From: Deltaproteobacteria bacterium
GTDB lineage: Bacteria > Myxococcota > Kuafuiibacteriia > Kuafuiibacteriales > Kuafuiibacteriaceae
Assembly: GCA_020632995.1 (NCBI GenBank)
Contig: JACKEN010000001.1
Location: 496,001-560,000 of the forward strand
Length of the DNA stretch: 64,000 bases
Direction: 5' to 3'
The position numbers and the translations under genes were made by a program. The notes below the pieces were generated by a model, which was not told the DNA's origin, searched no databases, and was given only the letters and a program-made list of their open reading frames with translations. This document shows, one piece after another, positions 1 to 9,452 of this stretch (position 1 is the first letter of the stretch; the number at the start of each line of letters is the position of its first letter).

Positions 1-2
1 AG

Positions 3-1049
<1,047 letters not shown>

Positions 1050-1055
1050 GTAGAG

Positions 1056-1111
1056 GCCGTCCTTCTGGGAAGGACAGTTGGCGAACAAGCCGTCCTTCTG
1101 AGAAGGACAGT
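1056..1111. promoter_or_regulatory. Two tandem palindromes in front of the DUF4143 gene remnant
   Basis: Two copies of a 23-base element lie at 1056-1078 and 1089-1111, 33 bp apart (about three helical turns). Each contains a dyad: GTCCTTCT and AGAAGGAC around a single G. The second copy is a perfect 8+8 palindrome; the first has one mismatch. The second ends two bases before the GTG of the ATPase remnant, so it overlaps the expected start region. It could be a pair of operator half-sites for a dimeric repressor or an mRNA hairpin that covers the start. The regulator is unknown. Confidence 0.55.
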
Positions 1112-1113
1112 GT

Positions 1114-1955
1114 GTGAGCGGCCAGAGCTTCGCGGTCCTGGTCGCCGAGCTCGAGGAGCGCGCCCTCCCCGTGCCCACGCCGAGGACGGCCAAGCTGGCC
1201 GACCTGCCGGGCAAGGCCGACGCCCTGGTGGGGATGCGGCGGGTCGGGAAGACCTGACGGCTCTTCCAGCACTTGAACGGGCGGGCTCTACGTGAACCTG
1301 GAGGACGAGCGCCTCGCGGTGGAGGAGGCAGAGCTGTCCGGCCTCCTGGTACGCGCGCTACCCGCAGGTCATCGACGCGCCGCACTGGCTGTACCTCGGT
1401 GAGGTCCACAACGTGCCCGGCTGGGAGCGCTTCGTGCGGCGGCTCCTCGACGAGGGGCGCGTTCAGGTGCTCGTCACCGGGTCGTCCTCGAAGCTGTTGT
1501 CCACCGAGATCGCCACCGGTCTCCGGGGTGGGGCGCTGGCCACCGAGATCCTCCCCTTCAGCTTCGGGGAGGTCCTCCTGCACGCCAAGGAGCGCATATG
1601 CGTTCGCGAAGCCGGAGGACGTCGGTCATCGGCTCGAGACCCTGGTCTATCTCGAGCTCCGACGGCGGGGCGTCCAGGAGCTCGGGTACTACACAACGGC
1701 GGACGGCTTCGAGGTCGACTTCTGTGGCCGCGATCCCGAGGGCCGCCCGCGCCTCGTGCAGGTCTGCGCGGACCTGTCCGACCCCGCGACCGGGTCCGTG
1801 AGAGCGCGCTGGAATCTGCGATGGCGGAGCTGGGCATCGACGACGCCACCCTTGTCACACGCGACGATGAAGGTGAGGAGCAGGTCGGGGCGGGCCGCGT
1901 GCGCCTCGTGCCGGCCTGGATATGGACGCTGCAGGTGGACGATCGAGCGGGCTGA
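1114..1955 (+). pseudogene. Decayed ATP-binding protein, AAA/DUF4143 family
   Basis: Pieces of one protein can be read in three frames. From the GTG at 1114 the product runs to the Walker A end GMRRVGKT and then meets an in-frame TGA at 1255, where relatives usually have a codon such as Trp. A second frame gives LYVNLEDERL, a third gives the Walker B/sensor region (GWERFVRRLLDEGRVQVLVTGSS) and PFSFGEVL. The text then jumps to the C-terminal domain (ETLVYLELRRRG, FEVDFCGRDPEG, LVQVCADL), so roughly 150 residues of the middle are missing. Intact members have about 400 residues. Function in the family is poorly known; some resemble NTPases fused to PD-(D/E)XK nuclease-like domains. Stop, several shifts and an internal deletion together mean a real pseudogene rather than sequencing error. 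Confidence 0.8.
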
Positions 1956-2813
1956 TCAGCGGAACTGCCCGGTCAGCGACAGGTGGGTGAGGCAGTAGTC
2001 CTGGCCGTCGGCGCAGTCCTGGAGCGTCAGCTCGGCCCGCCGCGTCTCGCCGCGGACCCGGGGCCGGAAGCCCACGTGGACCGCCACCGTCCCGCGCGCG
2101 TCCACCTGCCAGCGCCCGCTCCCGTCGGGGGCCTCGGGCGCGTCGACCTCCAGGCAGAAGAAGGTGCTCGGGGTCGTGACCGCGCAGGGCTCCACGTTCT
2201 CGTCGCCGAAGATCCGCACCGACCGGGGGAGGTCGGAGATGTTGGTGAGGACCACGGTCTCGGCCAGGGGTGCGGTGTCGCTGGCCTCGAAGACGAGCTC
2301 GGTGGGGCTTGCCTCGAGGGTGGTCAGCACCGACGTGGCGCGCGCGTTCACGCGGGTCTGGAAGGGGACCGCGCTCCCTCGTGGGTGTCCCCACACGTCG
2401 AGGTCCACCCGCAGCTCGCCGAGATTCACGGGCATGAGCGTGATCTGAAGGTCCCCCGTCGCTCCGGGCGCGAGCGGGGGCGGCAGCGCCCATGTGAAGT
2501 CGCCGCCCTCGACCTCCGCGGGCACGAGGCGCAGGTCGAGGACGTAGGGCGTGCGGTTCTCCAGGACGATGGCGCTGCGGACCTCCTCCCCCACGAGGAC
2601 CACCCCGAAGTCGAGGTCCTGGGCATAGAGCTCCTCCAGCGGGCCCGCATCCTCCGTCGCCGCGTCCTCGACCCCGGAGTCGGCAAGCAGGCCTGCGTCG
2701 GTCGGCGAGCCGAAATCCAAGGAGCCTCCGTCTTGGAGGTCCAGCGGCTTGGGGCTCTCAGCGCACGCCACGAGGGCAAGCACCACGAAGGGCGACCCAG
2801 CTCTACGGCGCAA
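1956..2813 (-). CDS. Putative lipoprotein with immunoglobulin-like (ASPM/choice-of-anchor type) repeats
   Basis: A TTG start at 2813 is preferred because GAGGAGG sits six bases upstream and it overlaps the stop of the upstream gene (2803). The mature protein follows a short signal with lipobox LVAC, then a linker rich in Asp, Ala and Gly, common in lipoproteins of Myxococcota. The rest has two or three beta-sandwich-like segments with the pattern LDFGVVLVGEEVRSAIVLEN and a later LVFEASDTAPLAETVVLTN, typical of MSP/ASPM-like choice-of-anchor domains. It should be anchored in the outer membrane or cell surface. No enzyme motif is seen. The gene ends exactly where the convergent pseudogene ends. 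Confidence 0.6.
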   Translation of the reverse strand: MRRRAGSPFVVLALVACAESPKPLDLQDGGSLDFGSPTDAGLLADSGVEDAATEDAGPLEELYAQDLDFGVVLVGEEVRSAIVLENRTPYVLDLRLVPAEVEGGDFTWALPPPLAPGATGDLQITLMPVNLGELRVDLDVWGHPRGSAVPFQTRVNARATSVLTTLEASPTELVFEASDTAPLAETVVLTNISDLPRSVRIFGDENVEPCAVTTPSTFFCLEVDAPEAPDGSGRWQVDARGTVAVHVGFRPRVRGETRRAELTLQDCADGQDYCLTHLSLTGQFR

Positions 2814-3507
2814 GACGCACCTCCTCGATCGGCAACCCGACATTCGGCAGCGCTGCCAAAAGCGCGGGAAGTGCCTCATGGCCAGCGGAGCCCAAGTCCA
2901 CCTGCACCGCCACAACATTGCCCTCGCGCTTGGTAGGTGACAGCGCCAAGCTGTGAACGACCCCGTAGCCGCGGAAGGCTTGGCGTGCAGCCCCCAAGGC
3001 CGCCTCGATGCGCTTCACATCACCTTGGGTAGCCGGGCGAGCGAGTCGGACGCGGATCCAAGCGTTGAGTTGCAGGCCCTCGACGGCGCGGATTGGGAAG
3101 GTCACCCCGTCGACAGCCCTGGCCCATCCGGGCTCCACCCAGCGGAACTCAGGGAGAGCGGTGGGCAAGGTCACCCACCAGAACTTCAGCTCGCCCGGCG
3201 CGACCTTCGCGCGACAGGACACCGCGGGTCCATCTTTCGTGGGTGCCCAAGCGAACTCGACCGGGACGATCCCGCCACCTCCGACCAGGCGGCCGCGCAC
3301 GGTCGTGGTGGAGCCGTCGACGGTCTGCCGGAAGCTCGGACCACGGTCCGTCACGTCCTCCCTGTGGGGAGCGAGGAAGAACTCCGTCATCTTCCGGTCG
3401 GTCGCTGCCTCGAACGCCGCACCCAAGTCCTGTTGCATGGCCACCGCAAATGAATCACTGCAGGCGGCTGAGAGGACGAACGCCCTGGCCCACGTGAAGA
3501 CGTCCAT
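2803..3507 (-). CDS. Conserved-looking protein of unknown function
   Basis: I do not recognise a family. The start at 3507 (MDVFTWARAF) is chosen because GGAG stands six bases before it; a longer frame reaches 3579. The predicted 234 residues are soluble, mixed alpha/beta, with no signal peptide or membrane segment. A GGGGIVPVEFAW loop and a C-terminal segment with regular hydrophobic spacing (VVAVQVDLGSAGHEALPALLAAL) suggest a compact two-lobe fold. The gene overlaps the downstream lipoprotein gene by 11 bp, so the two are probably translated from one message. Coding potential is supported by clear third-position GC bias. Confidence 0.5.
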   Translation of the reverse strand: MDVFTWARAFVLSAACSDSFAVAMQQDLGAAFEAATDRKMTEFFLAPHREDVTDRGPSFRQTVDGSTTTVRGRLVGGGGIVPVEFAWAPTKDGPAVSCRAKVAPGELKFWWVTLPTALPEFRWVEPGWARAVDGVTFPIRAVEGLQLNAWIRVRLARPATQGDVKRIEAALGAARQAFRGYGVVHSLALSPTKREGNVVAVQVDLGSAGHEALPALLAALPNVGLPIEEVRLAP

Positions 3508-3894
3508 ACTGCTCTCCAGTTCCATCGATGGCGCCAGCGGCGGCGCAACCGCGACCCGCCAGCGCAACTTCAGCCGCACCCCAGCGGCGCGTCAACCGCG
3601 CCATCGGCCAAGTCACCCGGCACCGCACCCAGATGGCCGAAGCAGACGTCGTCCGTCCGGGCGCCCAGGGATGCCCAGAACCCCGAGCGAAATACTCCGC
3701 GCCCCATATAGAGCACGCAGGGTTTCGAGACGCCGCAACCTGGGGGTGCAATAACCCCGTCGAGGTCAGGGTTGTGCAGGCCGTCCTGCACCATACGGGG
3801 CACCTCCAAGGCCCGGTCGCTTCGGTTTGATCAGCCGCGAGACACGTTCGAATCCGTCCGTGCCGCCCACACGCGCTTTTGCTAGTCGACTTGC
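3508..3894. other. Intergenic stretch without a recognised gene
   Basis: These 387 bases separate the divergent genes at 2803-3507 and 3895-5268 and must hold both promoters. Open frames here are short, lack plausible ribosome sites and show no coding bias. Base composition is less GC-rich than the flanks. I see no tRNA, no strong terminator and no long repeat. Confidence 0.5.
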
Positions 3895-5268
3895 ATGAGC
3901 CAACACACCCTCGCCGTACTCGATCAGGTCATCAGGGAGGGGATCGCGCTCGGGGTCGGGCACCACGTGCTCGAGGACACCGAGCTCACGGGCCGGGAGA
4001 TGACCCTCGACGGGCGGCGCCTCGTCAACTTCGGCTCCTGCAGCTACCTCGGGCTCGAGAAGCACCCGGCGCTGATCGAGGGCACCATCGACGCCCTCCG
4101 CCGCTTCGGGACGCAGTTCTCCTCGTCGAGGACCTACGCCTCCCTCGGCCTCTACGCCGAGCTGGAGGCCGCGCTCAGCGAGATGTTCGGCCAGCCCACC
4201 CTGGTCACGGCGTCCACCACGCTGGGGCACCTGGCCACCCTGCCGGTCCTCGTGGGCGACTCGGACGCGGTGATCCTGGATATGCAGGTCCACGCCAGCG
4301 TGCAGATGGCCACCGAGGTGCTCCGAGCCCAAGGGGTGCCGGTGGCGGTGATCCGGCACAACGACATGCGGGCGCTGGAGCGCAAGGTGCGGGACCTCTC
4401 GGCCACCCACCCGAAGGTCTGGTACCTCGCGGACGGCATCTACTCGATGTACGGCGACTCGGCCCCGCTCGACGCGCTGATGGACATGCTCGCGCGGCAC
4501 GAGCGCATGCACCTGTACGTCGACGACGCCCACGGCATGAGCTGGGCCGGCGTGCACGGCACCGGGCACGTGCGGAGCCGGATCCCGCACCACCCGCGCA
4601 TGATGCTCACGGTGTCGCTCAACAAGGCCTTCGCCTCCGCCGGCGGGGCCATGGTGTTCCCGGACCTCGAGTCGGCCCAGGCGGTGCGGAACTGCGGGCC
4701 CACCCTGATGTTCTCGGGGCCCATCCAGCCCCCGATGCTCGGCGCCGCGGTGGCCTCGGCGCGCCTGCACCTCAGCGCCGAGATCACCGAGCTCCAGGCC
4801 CGGCTGGCCCGCAGGGTGGCCTTCATGAACGACCGCCTGGCGGCGGCGGGGATGCCCCAGCTGGTGCAGAACGACTCCCCGCTCTTCTTCGTGCCGGCCG
4901 GGACGACCACGGTGAACTACACGATCATGAAGCGCATGTTCGGCGACGGCTTCTACCTGAACTCCGCCGTCTACCCCGCGGTGCCCATGCGCCGTGGCGG
5001 CCTGCGCTTCACGGTGACCAACCACCTGAGCGAGGCGGACATCGAGGCCATGGTGCGGAGCATGTCCGTGCACTACCGGGCGGTCCTGAAGGAGCACGGG
5101 CTCACCATGGACGACGTGCACCGCACCTTCCGGATCCCGCCGGTGGGCGTGCACCCCCTCGCCAGCCCCGAGGCGGTGGCCGCCCACCCCGACACCCTGC
5201 AGCTCGGGGCCCGGCGCGAGGCCGACGCGCAGCTCGTCCAGGCCCCCGCGGTGGCCTTGCCCGCCTGA
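3895..5268 (+). CDS. PLP-dependent alpha-oxoamine synthase homologue (aminotransferase class I/II)
   Basis: The 457-residue protein belongs to the fold-type I PLP enzymes that join an acyl-CoA or acyl-ACP to an amino acid (KBL, BioF, serine palmitoyltransferase, CqsA). It shows the family start NFGSCSYLGLEKHP, the cofactor-binding DDAHGMSW (Asp and His that hold the pyridine ring) and TVSLNKAFASAGG with the Schiff-base Lys. Length is about 60 residues more than BioF, mostly a C-terminal extension (after RIPPVGVHPL). No acyl carrier protein or sphingolipid gene is adjacent, so the substrate cannot be named. The gene stands alone; ATG at 3895 has only a weak ribosome site. Confidence 0.8.
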   Translation: MSQHTLAVLDQVIREGIALGVGHHVLEDTELTGREMTLDGRRLVNFGSCSYLGLEKHPALIEGTIDALRRFGTQFSSSRTYASLGLYAELEAALSEMFGQPTLVTASTTLGHLATLPVLVGDSDAVILDMQVHASVQMATEVLRAQGVPVAVIRHNDMRALERKVRDLSATHPKVWYLADGIYSMYGDSAPLDALMDMLARHERMHLYVDDAHGMSWAGVHGTGHVRSRIPHHPRMMLTVSLNKAFASAGGAMVFPDLESAQAVRNCGPTLMFSGPIQPPMLGAAVASARLHLSAEITELQARLARRVAFMNDRLAAAGMPQLVQNDSPLFFVPAGTTTVNYTIMKRMFGDGFYLNSAVYPAVPMRRGGLRFTVTNHLSEADIEAMVRSMSVHYRAVLKEHGLTMDDVHRTFRIPPVGVHPLASPEAVAAHPDTLQLGARREADAQLVQAPAVALPA

Positions 5269-5485
5269 GCGGCCCCAGGCCGACGTTCCGAAGCCCCTTC
5301 CAGCCTCGCTGGTCAGCGCTCAGCCGCTGCGCGGGCCTTCGGTCGTTCTTTCGCTGCCCGGTCCAGGGGCCCCCCTCGCGGAGTTCTGCCACAGCGGCCC
5401 TTCACCGAAACCCCGATCCGAACGCGGGCACGAGGGAGGCCTCATCGCTTGACGCTCCGATCCCCGTGCACAAGGCTGGCCTCGA

Positions 5486-5507
5486 CATATTCGGTAGATC
5501 GAATATG
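5486..5507. promoter_or_regulatory. Perfect palindrome, likely ArsR-family operator
   Basis: CATATTCG (5486-5493) and CGAATATG (5500-5507) form a perfect 8-base inverted repeat with a 6-base spacer, in an AT-rich island inside GC-rich DNA. It lies eight bases before the ATG of the ArsR-type gene, the usual site of autoregulation for that family, whose operators are typically AT-rich imperfect dyads. A bound repressor would block initiation of the three-gene set downstream. Confidence 0.7.
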
Positions 5508-5515
5508 AATGAGGC

Positions 5516-5818
5516 ATGGCGACCCGGCGGCGACAGGAGAAGGCGAGGGCAGAGGCGGCGGCGCTGGCCGCGGCCTTCGCGCACCCCCTGCGCCTCGAGA
5601 TCCTGCAGCGCCTCTTGAGCGGTCCCTGCTGCGTCGGGGACGTGGTCTGCGAGTGTGGGGCGGAGCAGCCCACCATCTCGCGCAACCTGGGCCTCCTGTT
5701 GGAGGCGGGGCTGGTCACGAAGGAGGCCGACGGCAAGCGGCGCGTCTACACGATCGCGCAGCGTGACCGGGTGCTCCACGTGCTCGGGGCCCTGGGCCTG
5801 GAGCCCGAGGCGGGCTGA
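5516..5818 (+). CDS. ArsR-family winged-helix transcriptional regulator
   Basis: The 100-residue protein has the compact winged-helix fold of ArsR/SmtB repressors: FAHPLRLEILQRLL leads into the DNA-reading helix region EQPTISRNLGLLLEAGLV and the wing KRRVYTI. A CCVGDVVCECG stretch stands where the alpha-3 metal site (ELCVCDL) is found in arsenic/cadmium sensors, and offers four cysteines, so a thiol-based metal, metalloid or redox sensor is plausible. The effector is unknown. A perfect palindrome just upstream suggests autoregulation, and the downstream redox protein and GroES are probable targets in the same operon. Confidence 0.88.
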   Translation: MATRRRQEKARAEAAALAAAFAHPLRLEILQRLLSGPCCVGDVVCECGAEQPTISRNLGLLLEAGLVTKEADGKRRVYTIAQRDRVLHVLGALGLEPEAG

Positions 5819-5835
5819 GCCCGCGGGAGACAGAG

Positions 5836-6441
5836 ATGACGATGCACATCGTGAAGGACGCGGCCGAGCTCGAGGCCGCGCGACACTCCAACGAGACGCT
5901 GGCGGTGGTGGGCTTCTTCGGCGAGTTCTCCGCCGCCGCCAAGGAGGCCCGGGTCGACTTCGAGGCCTTCTGCCGCGACAACGACGACCTCGAGACCTAC
6001 CTCGTCGACGTGGGCGAGGTCCGGGGCGCGCACAAGGGCTTCGGCGTCAGCTCGGTGCCCACCGTGATCTCGCTGCGCGAGGGGAGCGTCCTTCGGCAGG
6101 TGGTGGGGCGCCAGAGCGCGGCCTACTACGCGCGGGCGCTCATCCCCCACGGCTACGCGGGGCCGAAGGACGCCGAGGGCAAGGCCCCCCGCCGCCACAG
6201 CGTCACCGTCTACACCACCCCGACCTGCTCGTGGTGCACCCGCTTGAAGAGCTACCTGCGCCAGAACAACGTGGCGTTCCGCGAGGTCGACGTGTCGCGC
6301 GACGCGCAGGCGGCGGCCGACCTGGTGCGGCGCTCCGGCCAGCAGGGCGTCCCGCAGACCGACATCGACGGCACCATGATCGTCGGCTTCGACCAGGGCC
6401 GCATCGACGGCCTCCTCGGCCTGAAGAGCGCCGGGGCCTAG
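5836..6441 (+). CDS. Thioredoxin-like/glutaredoxin fusion protein
   Basis: Two thioredoxin-fold domains are fused. Residues about 1-105 resemble a thioredoxin (VVGFFGEFSAAAKEA, GVSSVPTVISLREG, the cis-Pro loop), but the active-site CxxC is absent, so this half is probably a binding or docking module. Residues about 115-195 are a glutaredoxin/NrdH-like domain with active site TCSWCTR and the cis-Pro segment GVPQTDI. The product should be a cytoplasmic thiol-disulfide reductase. The gene lies 17 bp after the ArsR gene and 37 bp before the GroES gene, all on one strand, so control by the ArsR protein is likely. Start at 5836 follows GAGACAGAG; the ATG two codons later is an alternative. Confidence 0.8.
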   Translation: MTMHIVKDAAELEAARHSNETLAVVGFFGEFSAAAKEARVDFEAFCRDNDDLETYLVDVGEVRGAHKGFGVSSVPTVISLREGSVLRQVVGRQSAAYYARALIPHGYAGPKDAEGKAPRRHSVTVYTTPTCSWCTRLKSYLRQNNVAFREVDVSRDAQAAADLVRRSGQQGVPQTDIDGTMIVGFDQGRIDGLLGLKSAGA

Positions 6442-6478
6442 CGACCAATCTCGTTCAACCAACGACCCAAGGAGAGAT

Positions 6479-6769
6479 GTGAAGATGAACCTGCAACCCG
6501 TGAACGGATACGTACTCATCGAGCCGGTGGAGGCCGAGCAGCAGACCCGAGGCGGCATCTACGTCCCCGACAGCGCGCAGCAGCGCCCGGCCGAGGGCTA
6601 CGTGCGGGCGATGTCCGCCGACGCGGGCGACGAGGTCGCGATCGGCGATCGCGTGGTCTACAAGAAGTTCTCGGGCGAGGACCTCACCCTCGACGGCAAC
6701 AAGGTGAAGCTGATCCCTTACGGAGATCTGCTCGGCAAGTTCGTCGAGGCCGACGCCATCCCCGAGTAG
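6479..6769 (+). CDS. GroES-like co-chaperonin (solitary)
   Basis: The 96 residues show the chaperonin-10 beta-barrel: LQPVNGYVLIEPVEAEQQTRGGIYVPD holds the mobile loop, although the GGI-V/L tip is GGIYV, and VAIGDRVVYKKFSG the barrel. GTG at 6479 has AGGAG four bases upstream; ATG at 6485 is the alternative. GroES normally caps GroEL, but no groEL gene follows: the next gene, kup, is convergent. It is therefore likely a second, non-operonic GroES tied to the ArsR/redox set. Whether it works with a chromosomal GroEL or has another partner cannot be seen here. Confidence 0.8.
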   Translation: MKMNLQPVNGYVLIEPVEAEQQTRGGIYVPDSAQQRPAEGYVRAMSADAGDEVAIGDRVVYKKFSGEDLTLDGNKVKLIPYGDLLGKFVEADAIPE

Positions 6770-6776
6770 GGCGCGC

Positions 6777-8660
6777 TCACAGCTCGACCTGAGCGCCGAT
6801 CTCGAGCACCTGCTCGGGCGGGATGTCGTAGAAGGCGGTGGCCCGGCTCTGGTTCCGAGCGAGGAACCCGAACAGGTGCCCGCGCCAGAAAGTCATCCCG
6901 CCGAGCACGTGCTTGCTCGGCAGCAGCGTCTCCCGCCCCAGGAAGTACGAGGCGGTGCTGAGATCGACCTGCACCCCGTGCTTCGGGAGCTCCTCCAACG
7001 AGCGCGGCACATTCGGCTGCTGCATGAACCCGTACACGATGTAGACGTGGTGGATGTCCTCGCGGATCGACTCCACCCGCATCCGCTGGCTGCGCGGGCC
7101 GAAGGGGCTGGACGCCTGGATGGCGGTCACGATCAGCACCGTCTCGTGCATCACCCCGTTGTGCTGCAGGTTGCGGAGCAGGGTAGGGGGGACGCCCTTG
7201 GTCCGTCCGAAGAGGTGGATCTCGGTCCCCGGCACCCGCAAGGGTGGTTGCTCTTCGAAGCGCGCGAAGAGGTCCTCGAAGGTGACCTCGGGCGACGCGA
7301 TCCGCTCGGTGAGGTAGGCGCGCCCCTGGCGCCAGGTGGACATCACCGCGAGCATGCCCAGGCCGATCGCGAGCGGGAACCACCCGCCGTCCTTGATCTT
7401 GAGGACGTTCGCGCCGAGGAACGCGATGTCCACCGTCAACAGCGGCACCGTCACCCCGAAGCACGCCCACAGGGCCCAGCGCCAGCGGTCCCGCATCACG
7501 AAGAACAGGAGCAGGGTGGTGATCACCATCGTGGTCGTCACCGCCATGCCGTAGGCGGCGGCGAGGTGGCTCGATGAGCCGAAGGCGACGGTGAGGAAGA
7601 TGGTGGCGCCGAGGAGGATCCAGTTCACGAGCGGCAGGTAGATCTGCCCGAACTCCTCGCTCGAGGTGTGCGTGATCTGCATGCGAGGCAGGTACCCGAG
7701 CTGGATCGCCTGCAGGGTGAGGGAGAAGGCGCCGGAGATGACGGCCTGGGAGGCCACGATGGTGGCGAAGGTCGCGAGGACCACGGTGGGCACCAGGATC
7801 GCCTTCGGCACCATGGCGAAGAAGGGGCTGGTGACGCCGGCCGGCGGGTCGAGGAGCAAGGCGGCTTGCCCGAGGTAGTTGATGAGGAGGGCGGGGAGGG
7901 CGACCGTGAACCACGCCAGCCGGATGGGCCTCCGCCCGAAGTGCCCCATGTCGGCGTAGAGCGCCTCGCCGCCCGTCACCACCAGGAACACCGTGCCCAG
8001 GATCGCCACGCCCTGCAGGCCGTTGTGGGCGAAGTACTGGATCGCGAAGGTCGGGCTGAGGGCCTCGAGCACCCGGGGCGCCTTCACGATCCACCAGACG
8101 CCGAGGGCGGCGAGCGTGGCGAACCACACCAGCATGACGGGCCCGAAGAGGCGCCCGATGCGGTGGGTGCCCCGGGACTGGATCGAGAACAGCACCACCA
8201 GCACCGCGAGCGCGATCGGCTCCACGTAGGGATCGAGGTGGGGCGAGAAGGTCTCGAGCCCCTCCACCGCGCTCATCACCGAGATCGCGGGGGTGATCAT
8301 CCCGTCGCCGTACAGGAGCGCCGCGCCGAACAGGCCCAGCGCGACGAGCACCAGGTTCCTCAGGCCCCGCTCTCGCCCCGGCGGCACCACGAGGGCGATC
8401 AGGGCGAGGATCCCACCCTCGCCGTCGTTGTCGGCCCGCATCACCAGGGCCAGGTACTTGAGGCTGACCACGATGAAGAGGGCCCAGACGATGAGCGAGA
8501 CCACCCCGAGCACGTTGGCCGGGGTGGGCGGCACCGCGTGGGCGCCGAAGAAGCACTCCCGCATCGCGTACAGGGGGCTCGTGCCGATGTCGCCGTAGAC
8601 CACCCCGAGGGCGCCCAGGGCCATGGCGGCCCGCTGTCTTGGCGTCTGCCCGATCGCCAT
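6777..8660 (-). CDS. kup: Low-affinity potassium uptake protein Kup
   Basis: The sequence matches the KUP/HAK/KT potassium-proton symporter family over its full length (about 627 residues; the E. coli protein has 622). The conserved start GALGVVYGDIGTSPLYA and the ADNDGEGGILAL motif are present, followed by about twelve hydrophobic helices up to residue 450 and a hydrophilic cytoplasmic tail. ATG at 8660 is chosen because it leaves 74 bp to the divergent rsmG start; an in-frame TTG at 8699 would leave only 35 bp. It is convergent with the GroES gene, the stops being seven bases apart. Function: inner-membrane K+ uptake. Confidence 0.93.
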   Translation of the reverse strand: MAIGQTPRQRAAMALGALGVVYGDIGTSPLYAMRECFFGAHAVPPTPANVLGVVSLIVWALFIVVSLKYLALVMRADNDGEGGILALIALVVPPGRERGLRNLVLVALGLFGAALLYGDGMITPAISVMSAVEGLETFSPHLDPYVEPIALAVLVVLFSIQSRGTHRIGRLFGPVMLVWFATLAALGVWWIVKAPRVLEALSPTFAIQYFAHNGLQGVAILGTVFLVVTGGEALYADMGHFGRRPIRLAWFTVALPALLINYLGQAALLLDPPAGVTSPFFAMVPKAILVPTVVLATFATIVASQAVISGAFSLTLQAIQLGYLPRMQITHTSSEEFGQIYLPLVNWILLGATIFLTVAFGSSSHLAAAYGMAVTTTMVITTLLLFFVMRDRWRWALWACFGVTVPLLTVDIAFLGANVLKIKDGGWFPLAIGLGMLAVMSTWRQGRAYLTERIASPEVTFEDLFARFEEQPPLRVPGTEIHLFGRTKGVPPTLLRNLQHNGVMHETVLIVTAIQASSPFGPRSQRMRVESIREDIHHVYIVYGFMQQPNVPRSLEELPKHGVQVDLSTASYFLGRETLLPSKHVLGGMTFWRGHLFGFLARNQSRATAFYDIPPEQVLEIGAQVEL

Positions 8661-8734
8661 CCTGCGGATAGCGTCGGCCGAGCGCTGGCCCGCTTGCAAT
8701 CCGGAGTGCCCCCCTCCACCCTTCGGCCGGCGCC

Positions 8735-9398
8735 ATGGACACCGCCGCCTACGTCACCGCGCTCCTCGACGCGGCCGCCGCCGTCCCCTTCGACGTGCCC
8801 GCGGCCCTCGCCGACCGCCTGGCCGAGCACCAGGCCCTGGTCGACAAGTGGGCCCAGCGCATCAACCTCACCACCGTCACCGAGCCCAAGGAGGCCGCGG
8901 TGAAGCACGGCCTCGACTGCCTGCTGTTCACCGCGCTCATCCCCGAAGGTGACACCGGCCTCACCGTCGACGTGGGGTCGGGGGGCGGGTTCCCCTGGGC
9001 TGATCCTCGCCCTGGCCCGGCCCGAGCTCCCGCTGGTGCTCCTCGAACCCATCCGGAAGCGGGGCTCGTTCCTGCGGACCGCCGCCGCGCACCTCCGGCT
9101 CGACAACGTCCGGGTGGTGGAGGGGAAGCTGGAGGCCCGCCCGGCCGCCGGGATCCCCTGGCCGGTGCCCCGGATCGTCTCCCGCGCCACCATCCCGCCC
9201 CTGGAGCTGGTCTCGGTGGCCGCGCCCCACCTCGCCCCGGGCGGTCAGCTGGTGCTCACCGCGGGGGCCGGCGCGCCCGACCTCGCCGAGCTCACCGCGG
9301 CGGGGGCGGTCGCGGGCCTGAAACACGTGTCACGCCTGACCTTTCAGCTCTCGGGCGGAATCACCCGCGTCCTCGACCGGCTCGACAAGGCCGGGTGA
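8735..9398 (+). CDS. rsmG: 16S rRNA (guanine527-N7)-methyltransferase RsmG, frameshifted
   Basis: The first frame (8735 to about 8995) gives KWAQRINLTTVTEPKEAAVKH and the SAM-binding VDVGSGGGFP. The remainder continues in the next frame (LILALARPELPLVLLEP, KRGSFLRTAA, VSRATIPPLEL) to the stop at 9398. Together they form a complete RsmG of about 220 residues, which methylates G527 of 16S rRNA. The break is one extra T at 8996, turning an expected CCCCGGG into CCCCTGGG; removing it restores the family motif GGGFPGLILA. Since both halves are well conserved, a sequence error is more likely than inactivation. In many bacteria rsmG sits with gidA and parA, not seen here. Confidence 0.85.
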
Positions 9399-9452
9399 CG
9401 GCCGGTCAAACCGATTGACCCCCACTGGCGCGGTGGCTATCGAGGGCGGGCT

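Noticed and set aside
3766..5187. Long antisense open frame (473 codons) opposite the PLP enzyme gene
   Set aside because: It is His/Gly/Arg-rich, low in complexity and exactly opposite a gene with conserved motifs; it arises from GC-rich codon use.
5836..6441. Arsenate reductase in an ars operon
   Set aside because: The protein has a glutaredoxin CSWC and no ArsC features; no arsenic genes are near despite the ArsR-type regulator.
6718..8742. 674-codon frame overlapping kup
   Set aside because: The frame beside it carries all Kup motifs, while this one is Arg/Pro/Ala-rich noise.
8735..9398. Programmed frameshifting in rsmG
   Set aside because: No slippery heptamer or downstream structure is seen; a single inserted T explains the break.
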